Below are positions 18,402 through 26,500 of a DNA stretch of 64,000 nt, one piece after another. The stretch lies in the NCBI GenBank assembly GCA_024707145.1, contig JANQAI010000005.1:1361516-1425515 (forward strand). The letters are read 5' to 3'. The stretch's first letter is position 1; each line of letters begins with the position of its first letter. Position numbers and translations under genes: made by a program. The notes beneath the pieces were generated by a model. That model worked only from the letters and a program-made list of their open reading frames with translations, did no database searches and was not told the DNA's origin. Origin of the DNA: Magnetospirillum sp. GTDB taxonomy: Bacteria; Pseudomonadota; Alphaproteobacteria; Rhodospirillales; Magnetospirillaceae.

Positions 18402-19880
18402 ATGAGAAAAAAATCACTCTCTTCGCGCGCGGGCTTGGGCCACGCCGCGCACACGCAGACCGCCGCGGCGCTCGGGCTTCCGGGCACGATCTCGCGTCGG
18501 ATCAAGCTCACGTTTTTGGGGGCCGGCAGTTTTTTTACTCCGCGGCTGGTGAACGACCTCGTGCGAATTCCGGGCGAAAAAGGCGGCACGGTGGCCCTCG
18601 TGGATATCGATGAGGCGCGGCTGCGGATCTCCGCGCGCCTCGTCCGCAAGCTCCTCGTATCGCTCGGTAAATCGCATTGGAAACTGGTGGCGTCCACGGA
18701 TCGGCGCGCGGTGTTGAAAGGTTCCGACTACGTCGTGAACTGCATCGAGGTGAGTGGCCTCGAATGCGTGAAGTGGGACAACGACATTCCGCTGAAATAC
18801 GGCGTCGATCAATGCATCGGCGACACGATCGGGCCGGGTGGGTTGTTCAAGGCGCTGCGGACGATTCCCGTGTGGCTCGATGTGTTGAAAGATTGCGAGC
18901 AACTTTGTCCGGCCGCGCTCGTGTTGAATTACACGAATCCGATGGCGATGCTTTGCACCCGCAGCGGCGCGGACTTCTTCGATGCAGGTAGTCGGGCTGT
19001 GTCACAGCGTCCAGCACACGAGCGATTCCCTGGCGCGCTACGCCGGCGTGCCGGTGGCAGAACTGGAGTGGGCGTGTGCCGGCATCAATCACCTCGCATG
19101 GTTTACGAAACTGGCCCACGGCGGCCGCGATCTGTATCCTGAATTGAAGGCGCGTTTTGCGGCCGACGTGGCTAAAGGCCTCGCCGACCACGCCGGCGGG
19201 CAGGGGCCTTCTGACTCGGATTATGAACCGGTGCCGCTCGACCGGGACATCGTGCGCAAGGATATGTGTCTGCATTTCGGCGCGTTCATCACGGAGAGTT
19301 CCGGACACCTTTCGGAGTATCTGCCGTTCTATCGGAAGAGTCCGGCTGGGCGGGCTTATCTACGTCGGGGCTACGATGGCGGCTCCCGTTTTTACGCCAC
19401 GCACTGGCCGACGTGGCGCGCGAACGCCGACCGCGATCGGAAAAAGATTTTGCGGGGCGAACTCGCGATGGATTGGCCGCGTTCCTGGGAATACGCCTCT
19501 TGGATCATCGAAGCCCGCGAAAAAAATTCGCCATTCCGGTTTCACGGCAACGTGATGAACGTCGCGCACGCAGGCGGTCCGCTCATCGCCAATCTTCCCG
19601 CGAATGCCTGCGTGGAGGTGGCTTGTCTGGTGGATGGCAATGGCGTGCAGCCGACGCGTTTCGGTGCGTTGCCTCCGCAAATGGCCGCGATTTCTGCGAG
19701 CAATCTCGCGATGTTCGATCTCGGGGTGCAAGCTGCCATCACGCGACGCATCGAAGCCGCGGAGCACGCGCGCTGATGTTGGACCCGCTGACGGCAGCGG
19801 TCTGCACGCCGGCGCAAATCCGAGAAATGACGCGTAGCCTCTTCGCAGTGGAAACAGCTTTCTCTCCCGCTTACCGGTAA
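18402..19880 (+). CDS. Glycoside hydrolase family 4 (alpha-galactosidase/alpha-glucosidase/alpha-glucuronidase type), two frameshifts
   Basis: About 492 residues, cytoplasmic, NAD+- and divalent-metal-dependent family. The dinucleotide-binding loop is at the start of the domain (KLTFLGAGSFFTPRLVNDL). YGVDQCIGDTIGPGGLFKAL, LNYTNPMAMLC and VVGLCHSVQHTS (metal-ligand Cys) follow, then AGINHLAWF (metal-ligand His). The frame changes near 18980 and again near 19770; after the second the normal C-terminus LMLDPLTAAVCTPAQIREM is read to the stop at 19880. The CHS form of the metal motif is usual for the alpha-galactosidase/alpha-glucuronidase branch. Controlled by the divergent AraC gene by position. 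Confidence 0.87.
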
Positions 19881-20164
19881 CGCGAGAAGCGGCTCAGCAT
19901 CGAACCACGGGTTTCTTGTGGCAGCTTGGTCGCGGATTCCAGGATCCGGGGCGAACTTTGCCGTATGTTGCGAATTTTGCGCGCGTCGATGCAGTCGCGT
20001 TGTGAATTAACACCCGACTCTGAAGCACTTGGATGTGCTCGATATGGCTATTTTTGGCCGTGCGACTTGCGAACCCAAGTAACGAATCTGGCGTAACGTT
20101 GCGTTGAGCGCGTAAGGCCGTGGCTTGCTTTTTCCTTCCACCCCGAGTGGTCACGTTTCGGTAA

Positions 20165-20456
20165 TGGTATCTGGGATGCCTTAAGCGGGCGATCGACTCT
20201 TCCGACGAAATTCTCGCGGCGGTATTGGCCAAGGCGACTTTCTGGAAACGCCTCGAAGGCGAGACGCTGAATGAGCGCTAGCGAGTGATCATCAACCGAC
20301 TGCTGGACGGGTTTGAAGGCAAACTCACTTCTACCAAATGGGCGAAACTCGCCAAGTGTTCTCGAGACACCGCACATCGCGATATCCCCGATTTGATTCA
20401 GCGAGGTGTTTTGGCGAAGGATGCAGCCGGCGGCCGAAGCGCGAAGTATCACTTAA
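20165..20456 (+). pseudogene. Fic-family protein C-terminal remnant
   Basis: One frame reads WYLGCLKRAIDSSDEILAAV, then TFWKRLEGETLNER, an in-frame TAG at 20279-20281, then VIINRLLDGFEGKLTSTKWA and AKLAKCSRDTAHRDIPDLIQ, ending GGRSAKYHL. This is the linker and winged-helix C-terminus found in Fic/DOC (DUF4172-type) proteins. The TAG stands where the family has Gln (NERQR), a single C-to-T change. The catalytic HPFxDGNGR part is absent upstream. So this is the decayed tail of a lost Fic AMP-transferase gene; unlike other genes here the defect is a nonsense change plus loss of the 5' part, not a simple indel. Confidence 0.75.
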
Positions 20457-20972
20457 GCGATCCGAAAAAGTTAGGGCTGGATCAGCATTCCGTCACCCAA
20501 GTGTTCTCAACACCCCGTTACGCTGAATTTGGTGCGGTTGGGGCGGTTTGGATAACTGGCCCGTTGATCCGGTTGGTGGCTTGAGTAGCTACAGGTATTA
20601 GACTTGGTTGAGTTCTGACTAAAATCTCGCCTCCCCCGCCACTTTGCCCCGGTGCGTTTCTCCAGTTGAGAATGCGGGTTCGCTTCCGTGGGTTGAGGGA
20701 TATATCGCTGTGTTTTTGTGCGGAGTAGCGTGCGCGGTTTGGTGAGTGCGTGCGTTGGTGATTTATCGGTGCAGTGATTGCCGCGTCGAGAGCTTGGTGT
20801 GCTGCGTCGCGGACGTGCGCGGGCCTGCGTGGTGACGATCATTTTCTGTGGATACCGCGCGGTGTCTGATAACTCACGATGAGTGAGGCGATGCGCAGAT
20901 CGTAAAACTTCTTTCCCATGAGGATGAAGTGAATAGCTCTGACAAGTTTTCGGGGCGCTTTGAACTCGGGCT
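20457..20972. other. Intergenic region upstream of the amidohydrolase operon
   Basis: About 516 bp with no convincing gene on either strand. It holds a 20-nt piece (20622-20641) resembling a tRNA-Ser 3' end, and near its right end a 30-bp motif (20917-20946) shared with 33503-33532. The stretch 19881-20164 on the other side of the Fic remnant also shows nothing recognisable. Confidence 0.5.
20917..20946 (+). repeat. 30-bp motif, copy 1 (upstream of amidohydrolase operon)
   Basis: Pattern CATG-N4-TGAAGTGAAT-N-G-N-TCTGACA-N-G; 23 of 30 positions match copy 2 at 33503-33532. It ends 26 bp before the amidohydrolase ATG. A 13-mer TGACAAGTTTTCG also occurs at both loci (20940-20952, overlapping the right end of this copy, and 33488-33500). 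It may be an operator or a fragment of a dispersed element. Confidence 0.45.
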
Positions 20973-22088
20973 ATGAGCCAATCAGCCCCTTCGGTTCCGG
21001 TCGCAGCTCACCCTAAGATCGGCTACTCGATATTCGACATAGAGATTCACGCCCGCCCATCGTCGCCCCAAGATGTTGCTCGTTATTTACCCGCGTCGTA
21101 TGCCGCGCGCTACCTCGATGGTTTTCTTGGCGATAGCACGCCGAATTTGGACCAACGCGGCGGGAATGATCGCGAGGACGCCGATGCATCGGATGGTTGT
21201 CCGGCGGCGAGTAATCCGGAGCTGATCGCGCGCCAACTCTTGGATCCTTACGGGATCGAGTGGGCGATTTGCACGGGGCCGATCTACAATTTGAGCACGA
21301 TTGGCGACACCGACTACGCGGTCGCGTTGGCCACTGCTTACAATCGTTGGCTGAACGAAGACTTTGTGCCGCGCGATCCGCGTTTCTATGGCGTCATCAA
21401 TGTGGCGATGCAGGATCCGCGCGCGGCCGTGAAAGAGATCGAGCGTTGGGCCGGGCATCCGCGCATGAGCGAGGTGTTCATCGGGAGCGCTGGCGTCGTG
21501 CCGTTGGGGCATCGTTCGAATCACATCGTTTATGAAGCGGCGGCCGCGAACGGGTTTCCCGTTGCGACGCACTCGACGATGGAAGGCCGCGGGATCACCG
21601 GCACGCCGACCGGCAACGGCTACTGTTCGCGCTACATCGAGTATCACACCGGCCTCGCGGCGAGCGCGTTGACCAATGTCGCGAGTCTCGTGTGCGAAGG
21701 CGTGTTCGCGAAGATTCCGAATTTCAAATTCGTGTTGCTCGAGTTCGGGATTTCTTGGGCGCAACCGCTGATGTGGGCACTCGATCGCGAGTGGAAACAT
21801 CTGCGTTCGGAGATGCCGCTGCTGAAGGAACTGCCGAGCGAATATCTTAAACGTCAACTATTCTATACGACGCAACCCATCGAGGAGCCCGAGAACACGC
21901 GTGACTTGGTGCAGACGTTCCACGCGGTGAATGGAGATAACCAAATCATGTTCTCCAGCGATTATCCGCATTGGGACTTCGATAACCCGGTCGTGATTCT
22001 TCCCGGTCGCGACAACGCCGCCCTGAAACGCCGCATCCTGCGCGACAACGCGCTCGCTCTCTACGGTCAACGCCTCGGTCTCAAATGA
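20973..22088 (+). CDS. Amidohydrolase family protein (ACMSD/decarboxylase-like), first paralogue
   Basis: 371 residues, cytoplasmic, a TIM-barrel metal-dependent hydrolase of the Amidohydrolase_2 group. The first metal-binding strand reads FDIEIHARPS, so the usual HxH is replaced by an ExH-like pattern. ATHSTMEGRG supplies the barrel His, LLEFGISWA the beta-6 strand, and MFSSDYPHWD the terminal catalytic Asp, the strongest family mark. It starts an operon: the Rieske gene begins inside its stop (ATGA at 22085). About 30% of the text, e.g. LLKELPSEYLKR, matches the second paralogue. Family members include aromatic decarboxylases and ring-fission product hydrolases; substrate unknown. Confidence 0.88.
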   Translation: MSQSAPSVPVAAHPKIGYSIFDIEIHARPSSPQDVARYLPASYAARYLDGFLGDSTPNLDQRGGNDREDADASDGCPAASNPELIARQLLDPYGIEWAICTGPIYNLSTIGDTDYAVALATAYNRWLNEDFVPRDPRFYGVINVAMQDPRAAVKEIERWAGHPRMSEVFIGSAGVVPLGHRSNHIVYEAAAANGFPVATHSTMEGRGITGTPTGNGYCSRYIEYHTGLAASALTNVASLVCEGVFAKIPNFKFVLLEFGISWAQPLMWALDREWKHLRSEMPLLKELPSEYLKRQLFYTTQPIEEPENTRDLVQTFHAVNGDNQIMFSSDYPHWDFDNPVVILPGRDNAALKRRILRDNALALYGQRLGLK

Positions 22089-22471
22089 GCACAGACACTT
22101 CTTCTACTCCCGTTCGGACTCGTAAACTTGTGCCTGCAGGCGCGGCTGATCTGCCGATTGGCGGGCGTCGCATCGTGCCGGTGGGCGCGTATTCGGTCGG
22201 CGTTTTTCGCCTCGAGACCGGCTACTACGGTATCGTGAATTACTGTCCGCACGAAGGCGCGGATCTTTGCAAAGGTCGTCTCACGGGCACGAATCTGCAC
22301 ACGGATAAACTGTCGCATTACGAGTGGGGCTGCGAGGGACGGATTCTGCGCTGTCCTTGGCACAAGTGGGAATTCGATCTCATCACCGGACAGCATCTCG
22401 CCGATCCTAATTTCCGCGCGCGCACCTATCGCGTCATCGAAAGCGAAGGCCGGTTAACCATCGAACTCTGA
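22085..22471 (+). CDS. Rieske [2Fe-2S] ferredoxin-like protein
   Basis: 128 residues, a stand-alone Rieske domain. The cluster ligands are clear: Cys54-x-His56 in YCPHEGAD and Cys90-x2-His93 in CPWHKWEFD. The spacing between the two motifs is about 34 residues, longer than in typical Rieske ferredoxins because of an inserted loop with extra Cys (Cys62 and Cys83). It overlaps the upstream amidohydrolase by 4 bp and lies 4 bp before the second one. No Rieske oxygenase alpha subunit or reductase is adjacent. It could pass electrons to an oxygenase encoded elsewhere or form a complex with the flanking hydrolases. Confidence 0.9.
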   Translation: MSTDTSSTPVRTRKLVPAGAADLPIGGRRIVPVGAYSVGVFRLETGYYGIVNYCPHEGADLCKGRLTGTNLHTDKLSHYEWGCEGRILRCPWHKWEFDLITGQHLADPNFRARTYRVIESEGRLTIEL

Positions 22472-22475
22472 CCCT

Positions 22476-23567
22476 ATGGATACCTCTCAACTCAAATTTT
22501 TCGACGCCGACGTTCATATTCGCTGGGACGATGATGCGACCATCGCGGCGCGCTTGCCGCAGTCGTGGAAAGAGCGTTGGCAGATCGGGGCGGGCCACAC
22601 GCAAGCCGGAGTGCGCATTAATCCAAAGTTCTACAATCCGCTCGAGCCCTTCGGCGCGACGTCGTTGCGCACGGTGGGAAAACAAGCCGTCGCGACGCCG
22701 GCCGAGCTCGAGCAAAAGTGGTTGCAGCCACACGGCATCGACGGCGCGTTGGTGAGCGTTTACGACGGGCCGAATATTTCGACGTTCGGCGATATGGATT
22801 ATCCGTTGGAAGTCACCCGCGCGGTGAACGACTGGGTGGCTGAAGAGTGGCTGGATAAATCGCCGGCGCTTTACGGGACGATCCTCGTTGCCACACAAAA
22901 TCCGGAAGAGGCGGCGAAAGAGATTCGTCGCGCAGCGAAACACGCGCGGATGGTGCAAGTGATGTTGCCGACGGGCAGCATGTTTCCTTACGGCAATCGC
23001 CGTTTCTTCCCGATCTATGAGGCGGCCGTTGAATGCGGCGTGGCGATTGCGATTCACTCGGGCACGGAAGGGATGGGCACGAGTCCGGCGCCGACGCCTT
23101 GCGGCTGGCCGGGCACGTTGTCGGAGTTGCGCGTGACACGTTCGACGACGTTTCTTGGCCATCTCACAAGCATGATCACTGAGGGCGTGTTTGTGCGCTT
23201 TCCTGAATTGCGAGTGATCGGATTGGAGGTCGGCGTGGCTTGGTTGTCCGCGTATCTGTGGCGCTTCGATAAGAACTACAAAGGACTCCGCTCGGAGTGC
23301 CCGTGGTTGAAAGAACTCCCGAGCGAATACACGCGACGCTTCTTCCGCTTCGGCACGCAATCCGCCGAGCCGGGCGAGCCAGCCTCAGAGTTCTGGCGTT
23401 TGCTCGGTTCGAATCGTTTGGATGAAACGTTGATGTTCTCGAGTAACTATCCGCGTTGGGATCACGATACGCCGGTCACGTCACACGTGATGGCTTCGGC
23501 GGACCCCGCGAAGATCGAGCGACTCAAGATCGGCGTCGCGCGCGAGACCTTCCCAAGATTTCGTTGA
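22476..23567 (+). CDS. Amidohydrolase family protein, second paralogue
   Basis: 363 residues, same fold as the first amidohydrolase of this operon. The N-terminal metal site reads FFDADVHIRW (D-x-x-x-H type). AIAIHSGTEGMG supplies the barrel His, GLEVGVAWL the next strand, and MFSSNYPRWDHD replaces the usual SDYPH with SNYPR, so the catalytic Asp position is Asn here although it is Asp in the first paralogue. That difference suggests division of labour, for example one catalytic and one structural subunit. It ends 32 bp before an AraC regulator. Confidence 0.88.
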   Translation: MDTSQLKFFDADVHIRWDDDATIAARLPQSWKERWQIGAGHTQAGVRINPKFYNPLEPFGATSLRTVGKQAVATPAELEQKWLQPHGIDGALVSVYDGPNISTFGDMDYPLEVTRAVNDWVAEEWLDKSPALYGTILVATQNPEEAAKEIRRAAKHARMVQVMLPTGSMFPYGNRRFFPIYEAAVECGVAIAIHSGTEGMGTSPAPTPCGWPGTLSELRVTRSTTFLGHLTSMITEGVFVRFPELRVIGLEVGVAWLSAYLWRFDKNYKGLRSECPWLKELPSEYTRRFFRFGTQSAEPGEPASEFWRLLGSNRLDETLMFSSNYPRWDHDTPVTSHVMASADPAKIERLKIGVARETFPRFR

Positions 23568-23599
23568 TTCCTGCGGGCTGATGCAACCAGTCTGAATTA

Positions 23600-24505
23600 A
23601 TGAAACGCGGAAAAAAGAAGACGCAGTCTCCTCGTCAAACAGGGGACGACGGATTTGACGCTCCGCGTTCGTATGACTGGAACGCGCTGCGTTGTCGGCT
23701 GCTGTGGTGTTACCGCAACAAGCCGACGACGATCAGTGGTTCTTTTGAGACCATGAACTTCATTCTCTGGTATTTGCTGGAGGGTGAAGTTGAGGTGACG
23801 GCGGCGTCGGGCCCGCCGCTCACCGCAAAAAAAGGCGAGTGGATGGTGCTCGTGCCAGGACTCGGACGACGTGGACAAACGTTCGCGCCGAATTCGAAGA
23901 TTATCTCGATCCACTTTTCTGTGGAAGTGGGTTCAGCCAAGTGGACTGGGCCGTCGGCCGCAGTTCTCGGGAGTAATGCGGAATTAATGGCTGCCGCCGA
24001 AGGGTTGGAAGCATTTACCTATCGCAAAAATTCGCGGGGCGTGGCGCCGGGTGGTCCGATTTTGCCGATCGCGAGTCTGGACGAGCAGATCGAGGTGCAA
24101 TTGCACATTTGGAGTTTTTGGAAAACGCTGGCGCGATTGCTGAGTGGCGCCGGGATTCGTTTGCGGGCGCCCGATCTCACGCATCCGGTCATGGCGAAGA
24201 GTATGGCGCTGATTGAGAGTTGGCCGATGGCGGCGAATTGGAATCGGCGCGAGGTGTCGCAAGTTGCCGGGGTGAGTGCGAGTCAGCTAGATCGCATCTG
24301 GCGCGAGACGTGCGGGCAGACGCCGTTTCAATACTGGAGCCAGCGTCGCCTGCTTTATGCATGTAGCCAGCTGCAACAGATGGAACGCGGCGTGAAGGAG
24401 ATCGCTTACGATCTCGGCTTTGCGCACCTGTCGCAGTTCTCCAATTGGTTTCGTCGTTTCCAACACACCTCACCGCGCACCTATCGAAGCATGTTCTCGG
24501 GCTGA
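23600..24505 (+). CDS. AraC-family transcriptional regulator
   Basis: 301 residues. The N-terminal cupin-like domain (about 35-120, WYLLEGEVEVTAASGPPLTA) is followed by a C-terminal double helix-turn-helix (REVSQVAGVSASQLDRIWRE and GVKEIAYDLGFAHLSQFSNW, ending FQHTSPRTYRSMF). It is the last gene of the amidohydrolase-Rieske operon and probably regulates it, plus perhaps the convergent transporter block. No frameshift. Confidence 0.9.
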   Translation: MKRGKKKTQSPRQTGDDGFDAPRSYDWNALRCRLLWCYRNKPTTISGSFETMNFILWYLLEGEVEVTAASGPPLTAKKGEWMVLVPGLGRRGQTFAPNSKIISIHFSVEVGSAKWTGPSAAVLGSNAELMAAAEGLEAFTYRKNSRGVAPGGPILPIASLDEQIEVQLHIWSFWKTLARLLSGAGIRLRAPDLTHPVMAKSMALIESWPMAANWNRREVSQVAGVSASQLDRIWRETCGQTPFQYWSQRRLLYACSQLQQMERGVKEIAYDLGFAHLSQFSNWFRRFQHTSPRTYRSMFSG

Positions 24506-24531
24506 GTGGTGCTGGGGGGATTTCAGTGCGC

Positions 24532-24554
24532 AAAAAAACCGGCCCGAAGGCCGG
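24532..24554 (-). terminator. Rho-independent terminator
   Basis: Minus-strand reading gives CCGGCC-TTCG-GGCCGG followed by seven T. The ultra-stable TTCG-type loop and T run make it a strong terminator for the small secreted-protein gene at 24584-25030; on the plus strand it lies 26 bp past the AraC stop and could act in both directions. Confidence 0.88.
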
Positions 24555-24583
24555 CGTGAGAGAGGACGAGGATCGCGAGTTGC

Positions 24584-25030
24584 TTACGGATTCAGCGTGA
24601 TTTCACGCATGAGTTTAATGCCGAGCACCTCGCGGATATCGACACGCTGCGTCGCGATGTTGAGACGGTTTTTCGCGTCGCCTTCAGCGGCGAGCACGAC
24701 TTTTCCCCAGCGTTCGCGAACATTGTCCTGCTCGGCCATGTTGCGGGTCTCGGTCATCAACAGGATGTTGAAGTCGCTCTGGTTGGCCGGGTTCCCGAGA
24801 AGGATTTTGTAGTCGAGAATCAGACCTTCTTTGAGCAAACCGCGCATCACGGCGTCGAAGGTGCCGGTGATGCTTTTCAGATAAGCATCGACCATTCCGT
24901 GCTTGGCGCGGACCAGGGTGAGTTCCCAGACGGTGCCTTCGTTATACGTGGGCTTCTCTTCACTGGCGATGGCGTGCGAAGAAAAGAAGAAGACGGCGGT
25001 GAGGAGGGTGAGGAGGAGTTTATTTTTCAT
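24584..25030 (-). CDS. Small secreted protein of unknown function
   Basis: 148 residues with a clear signal peptide (MKNKLLLTLLTAVFFFSSHA, cleavage near IAS-EE). The mature part alternates helices and strands (VWELTLVRAKHGMVDAYLKS, then DYKILLGNPANQSDFNILLM), suggesting a ferredoxin-like or dimeric alpha/beta-barrel fold. No catalytic motif is seen. It follows the MFS transporter by 72 bp on the same strand and is closed by a strong terminator, so it is probably the last gene of that unit. Confidence 0.75.
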   Translation of the reverse strand: MKNKLLLTLLTAVFFFSSHAIASEEKPTYNEGTVWELTLVRAKHGMVDAYLKSITGTFDAVMRGLLKEGLILDYKILLGNPANQSDFNILLMTETRNMAEQDNVRERWGKVVLAAEGDAKNRLNIATQRVDIREVLGIKLMREITLNP

Positions 25031-25102
25031 GGTAAGCAGAGAAAGAGAGAAGGGCTTGCCGACGAGTGTGTTGGTCTCGTCGGCAAAAAGGAAGCGTGTG
25101 GA

Positions 25103-26384
25103 TTAGTGGGCGCGGACTTGTTGCGCGGGACCGTCTTGTTTGATGTATTCGCGAGGGAAGAAGCGATACGCGGCGAACAGCAGCGCAGAGCCGCCGACCA
25201 GATACGCCCACGCGAGACCGGAAAGGCCAGCGCCGAGATCACCGCCTTGTTTCAGGGCGCCGAGGATAATCGGAGCCAGCGAGCCGATGATGAACGAGAA
25301 CGCGACCATCAGACCGGCCGCGGTCGAGTGGAAGCGGCGCGGCACGACGTCGAACAACGACGCGTAAATGTTGGAGTCGAACAGACCGCGGCAGAAACCG
25401 AAACCACCGAGAGCCACGTAGACGACGGTGAGGCTGTCCGAGGCGCCCATGAAGTAGAGCGACGGAATGCCGAGCAGGAGCGCGCAGCCGGCGAGATTCA
25501 GGCGGAAGCGCGGATATTTTTTAGCGAAGGTGTCGGAGAATTTGCCGCCCAACATGACGCCAACGAATGCGAAGATCTGGTTGTAGAAAACGCTGAAGAA
25601 ACCGGCGTTCGCGAGCGTGAGGTTAAAGTTCTCATGCAGATAGGTCGGCATCCACGAGAGGTAGCCGATGCTCACAAACGTTCCGAGGCCGAGCACGAGT
25701 GAAAAGGTGACGGCGGTTTTGATCTTAACGAGAGTCTTGACGACTTCTTTGACCGGGGGCTGCTCTTCCGCGACGACGGCTCGAACCGAGTGCGAACGCT
25801 TCATGCGGAAATACATCGCGGCGGAAAGAAATACGCCAAGTCCGCCGAAGACAAAGAACGCGGCTTTCCAGCCGTAGAGAGTTCCCAACCAGCCGGCCAT
25901 AAAGCCGCCGCCGATCGTGCCGACGTAGAGTGCGGATTGGTGAATCGCGAGCGCGAGGCTGCGCGATTTGGTATGATGTTCGCCGATGAAGGAAACCGCT
26001 GCGGGCACGTAGAGCGCCTCGCCGACGGCCGTGGCGATACTGCGAATGGCGATGAATGAAACGATGCCTGTCGCGAAACCGCTGAGAACCGTCGCGACAC
26101 TCCAGGCGGCCAGACTGAGCACGATAATGATGCTGCGCGGATGACGGTCACCGAGCACGCCCGCGATGGGAAGCACGAGCGCCATCGTGACGACAAAGGT
26201 TGACCCGATAATGCCCGCTTGGACGTCGGTGAGCCCGAGGTCGGCTTTGATGAGCGGAAGCACCACATTGAAAATCTGGCGGTCGGCCTGATTCATGATG
26301 TAGGCGAGGAAGAGCCATCCAATGATTTCCCATTGGTAGGGAATCAGAGGGGCGCGAGGCCGGCTGGGCGGTGGATTTCGTCAT
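25103..26384 (-). CDS. MFS transporter, one frameshift
   Basis: About 426 residues with twelve transmembrane helices. The true start is ATG 26384 (MTKSTAQPASRP); removing one base of the G4 at 26349-26352 restores LIPYQWEIIGWLFLAYIMNQ, the normal first helix. The loop 2-3 motif is GVLGDRHPRSIII. Other family text is VGEALYVPAAVSFIGEHHTK and GFCRGLFDSNIYASLF. It is paralogous to the truncated MFS gene at the left edge and resembles transporters of organic acids or sugar acids. It lies downstream of the TonB receptor but behind that gene's terminator, so it probably has its own promoter. Confidence 0.87.
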
Positions 26385-26444
26385 GGAGTTCTAAGCGGTG
26401 TCGCGAGCTGCGAGCGTCGAGTTTCGGAGATGAGAGCCAAAAAG

Positions 26445-26480
26445 GAAAAATACCGAGCAGCGAAAGAGGCTGCTCGGTAT
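26445..26480 (-). terminator. Rho-independent terminator of the TonB receptor
   Basis: Perfect 12-bp stem ATACCGAGCAGC / GCTGCTCGGTAT with a 7-nt loop, followed on the minus strand by TTTTTCC. It begins about 21 bp past the receptor stop. Confidence 0.88.
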
Positions 26481-26500
26481 TCGTGTTGGTCAGGCGTCGG

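Noticed and set aside
20585..20592. GTAGCTAC palindrome as a collapsed REP
   Set aside because: An 8-bp palindrome is expected by chance and has no hairpin sequence.
20507..20842. Minus-strand open frame of 111 codons in the gap before the amidohydrolase operon
   Set aside because: Thr/Arg/Ser/Pro-rich low-complexity text without hydrophobic core; no ribosome-binding site.
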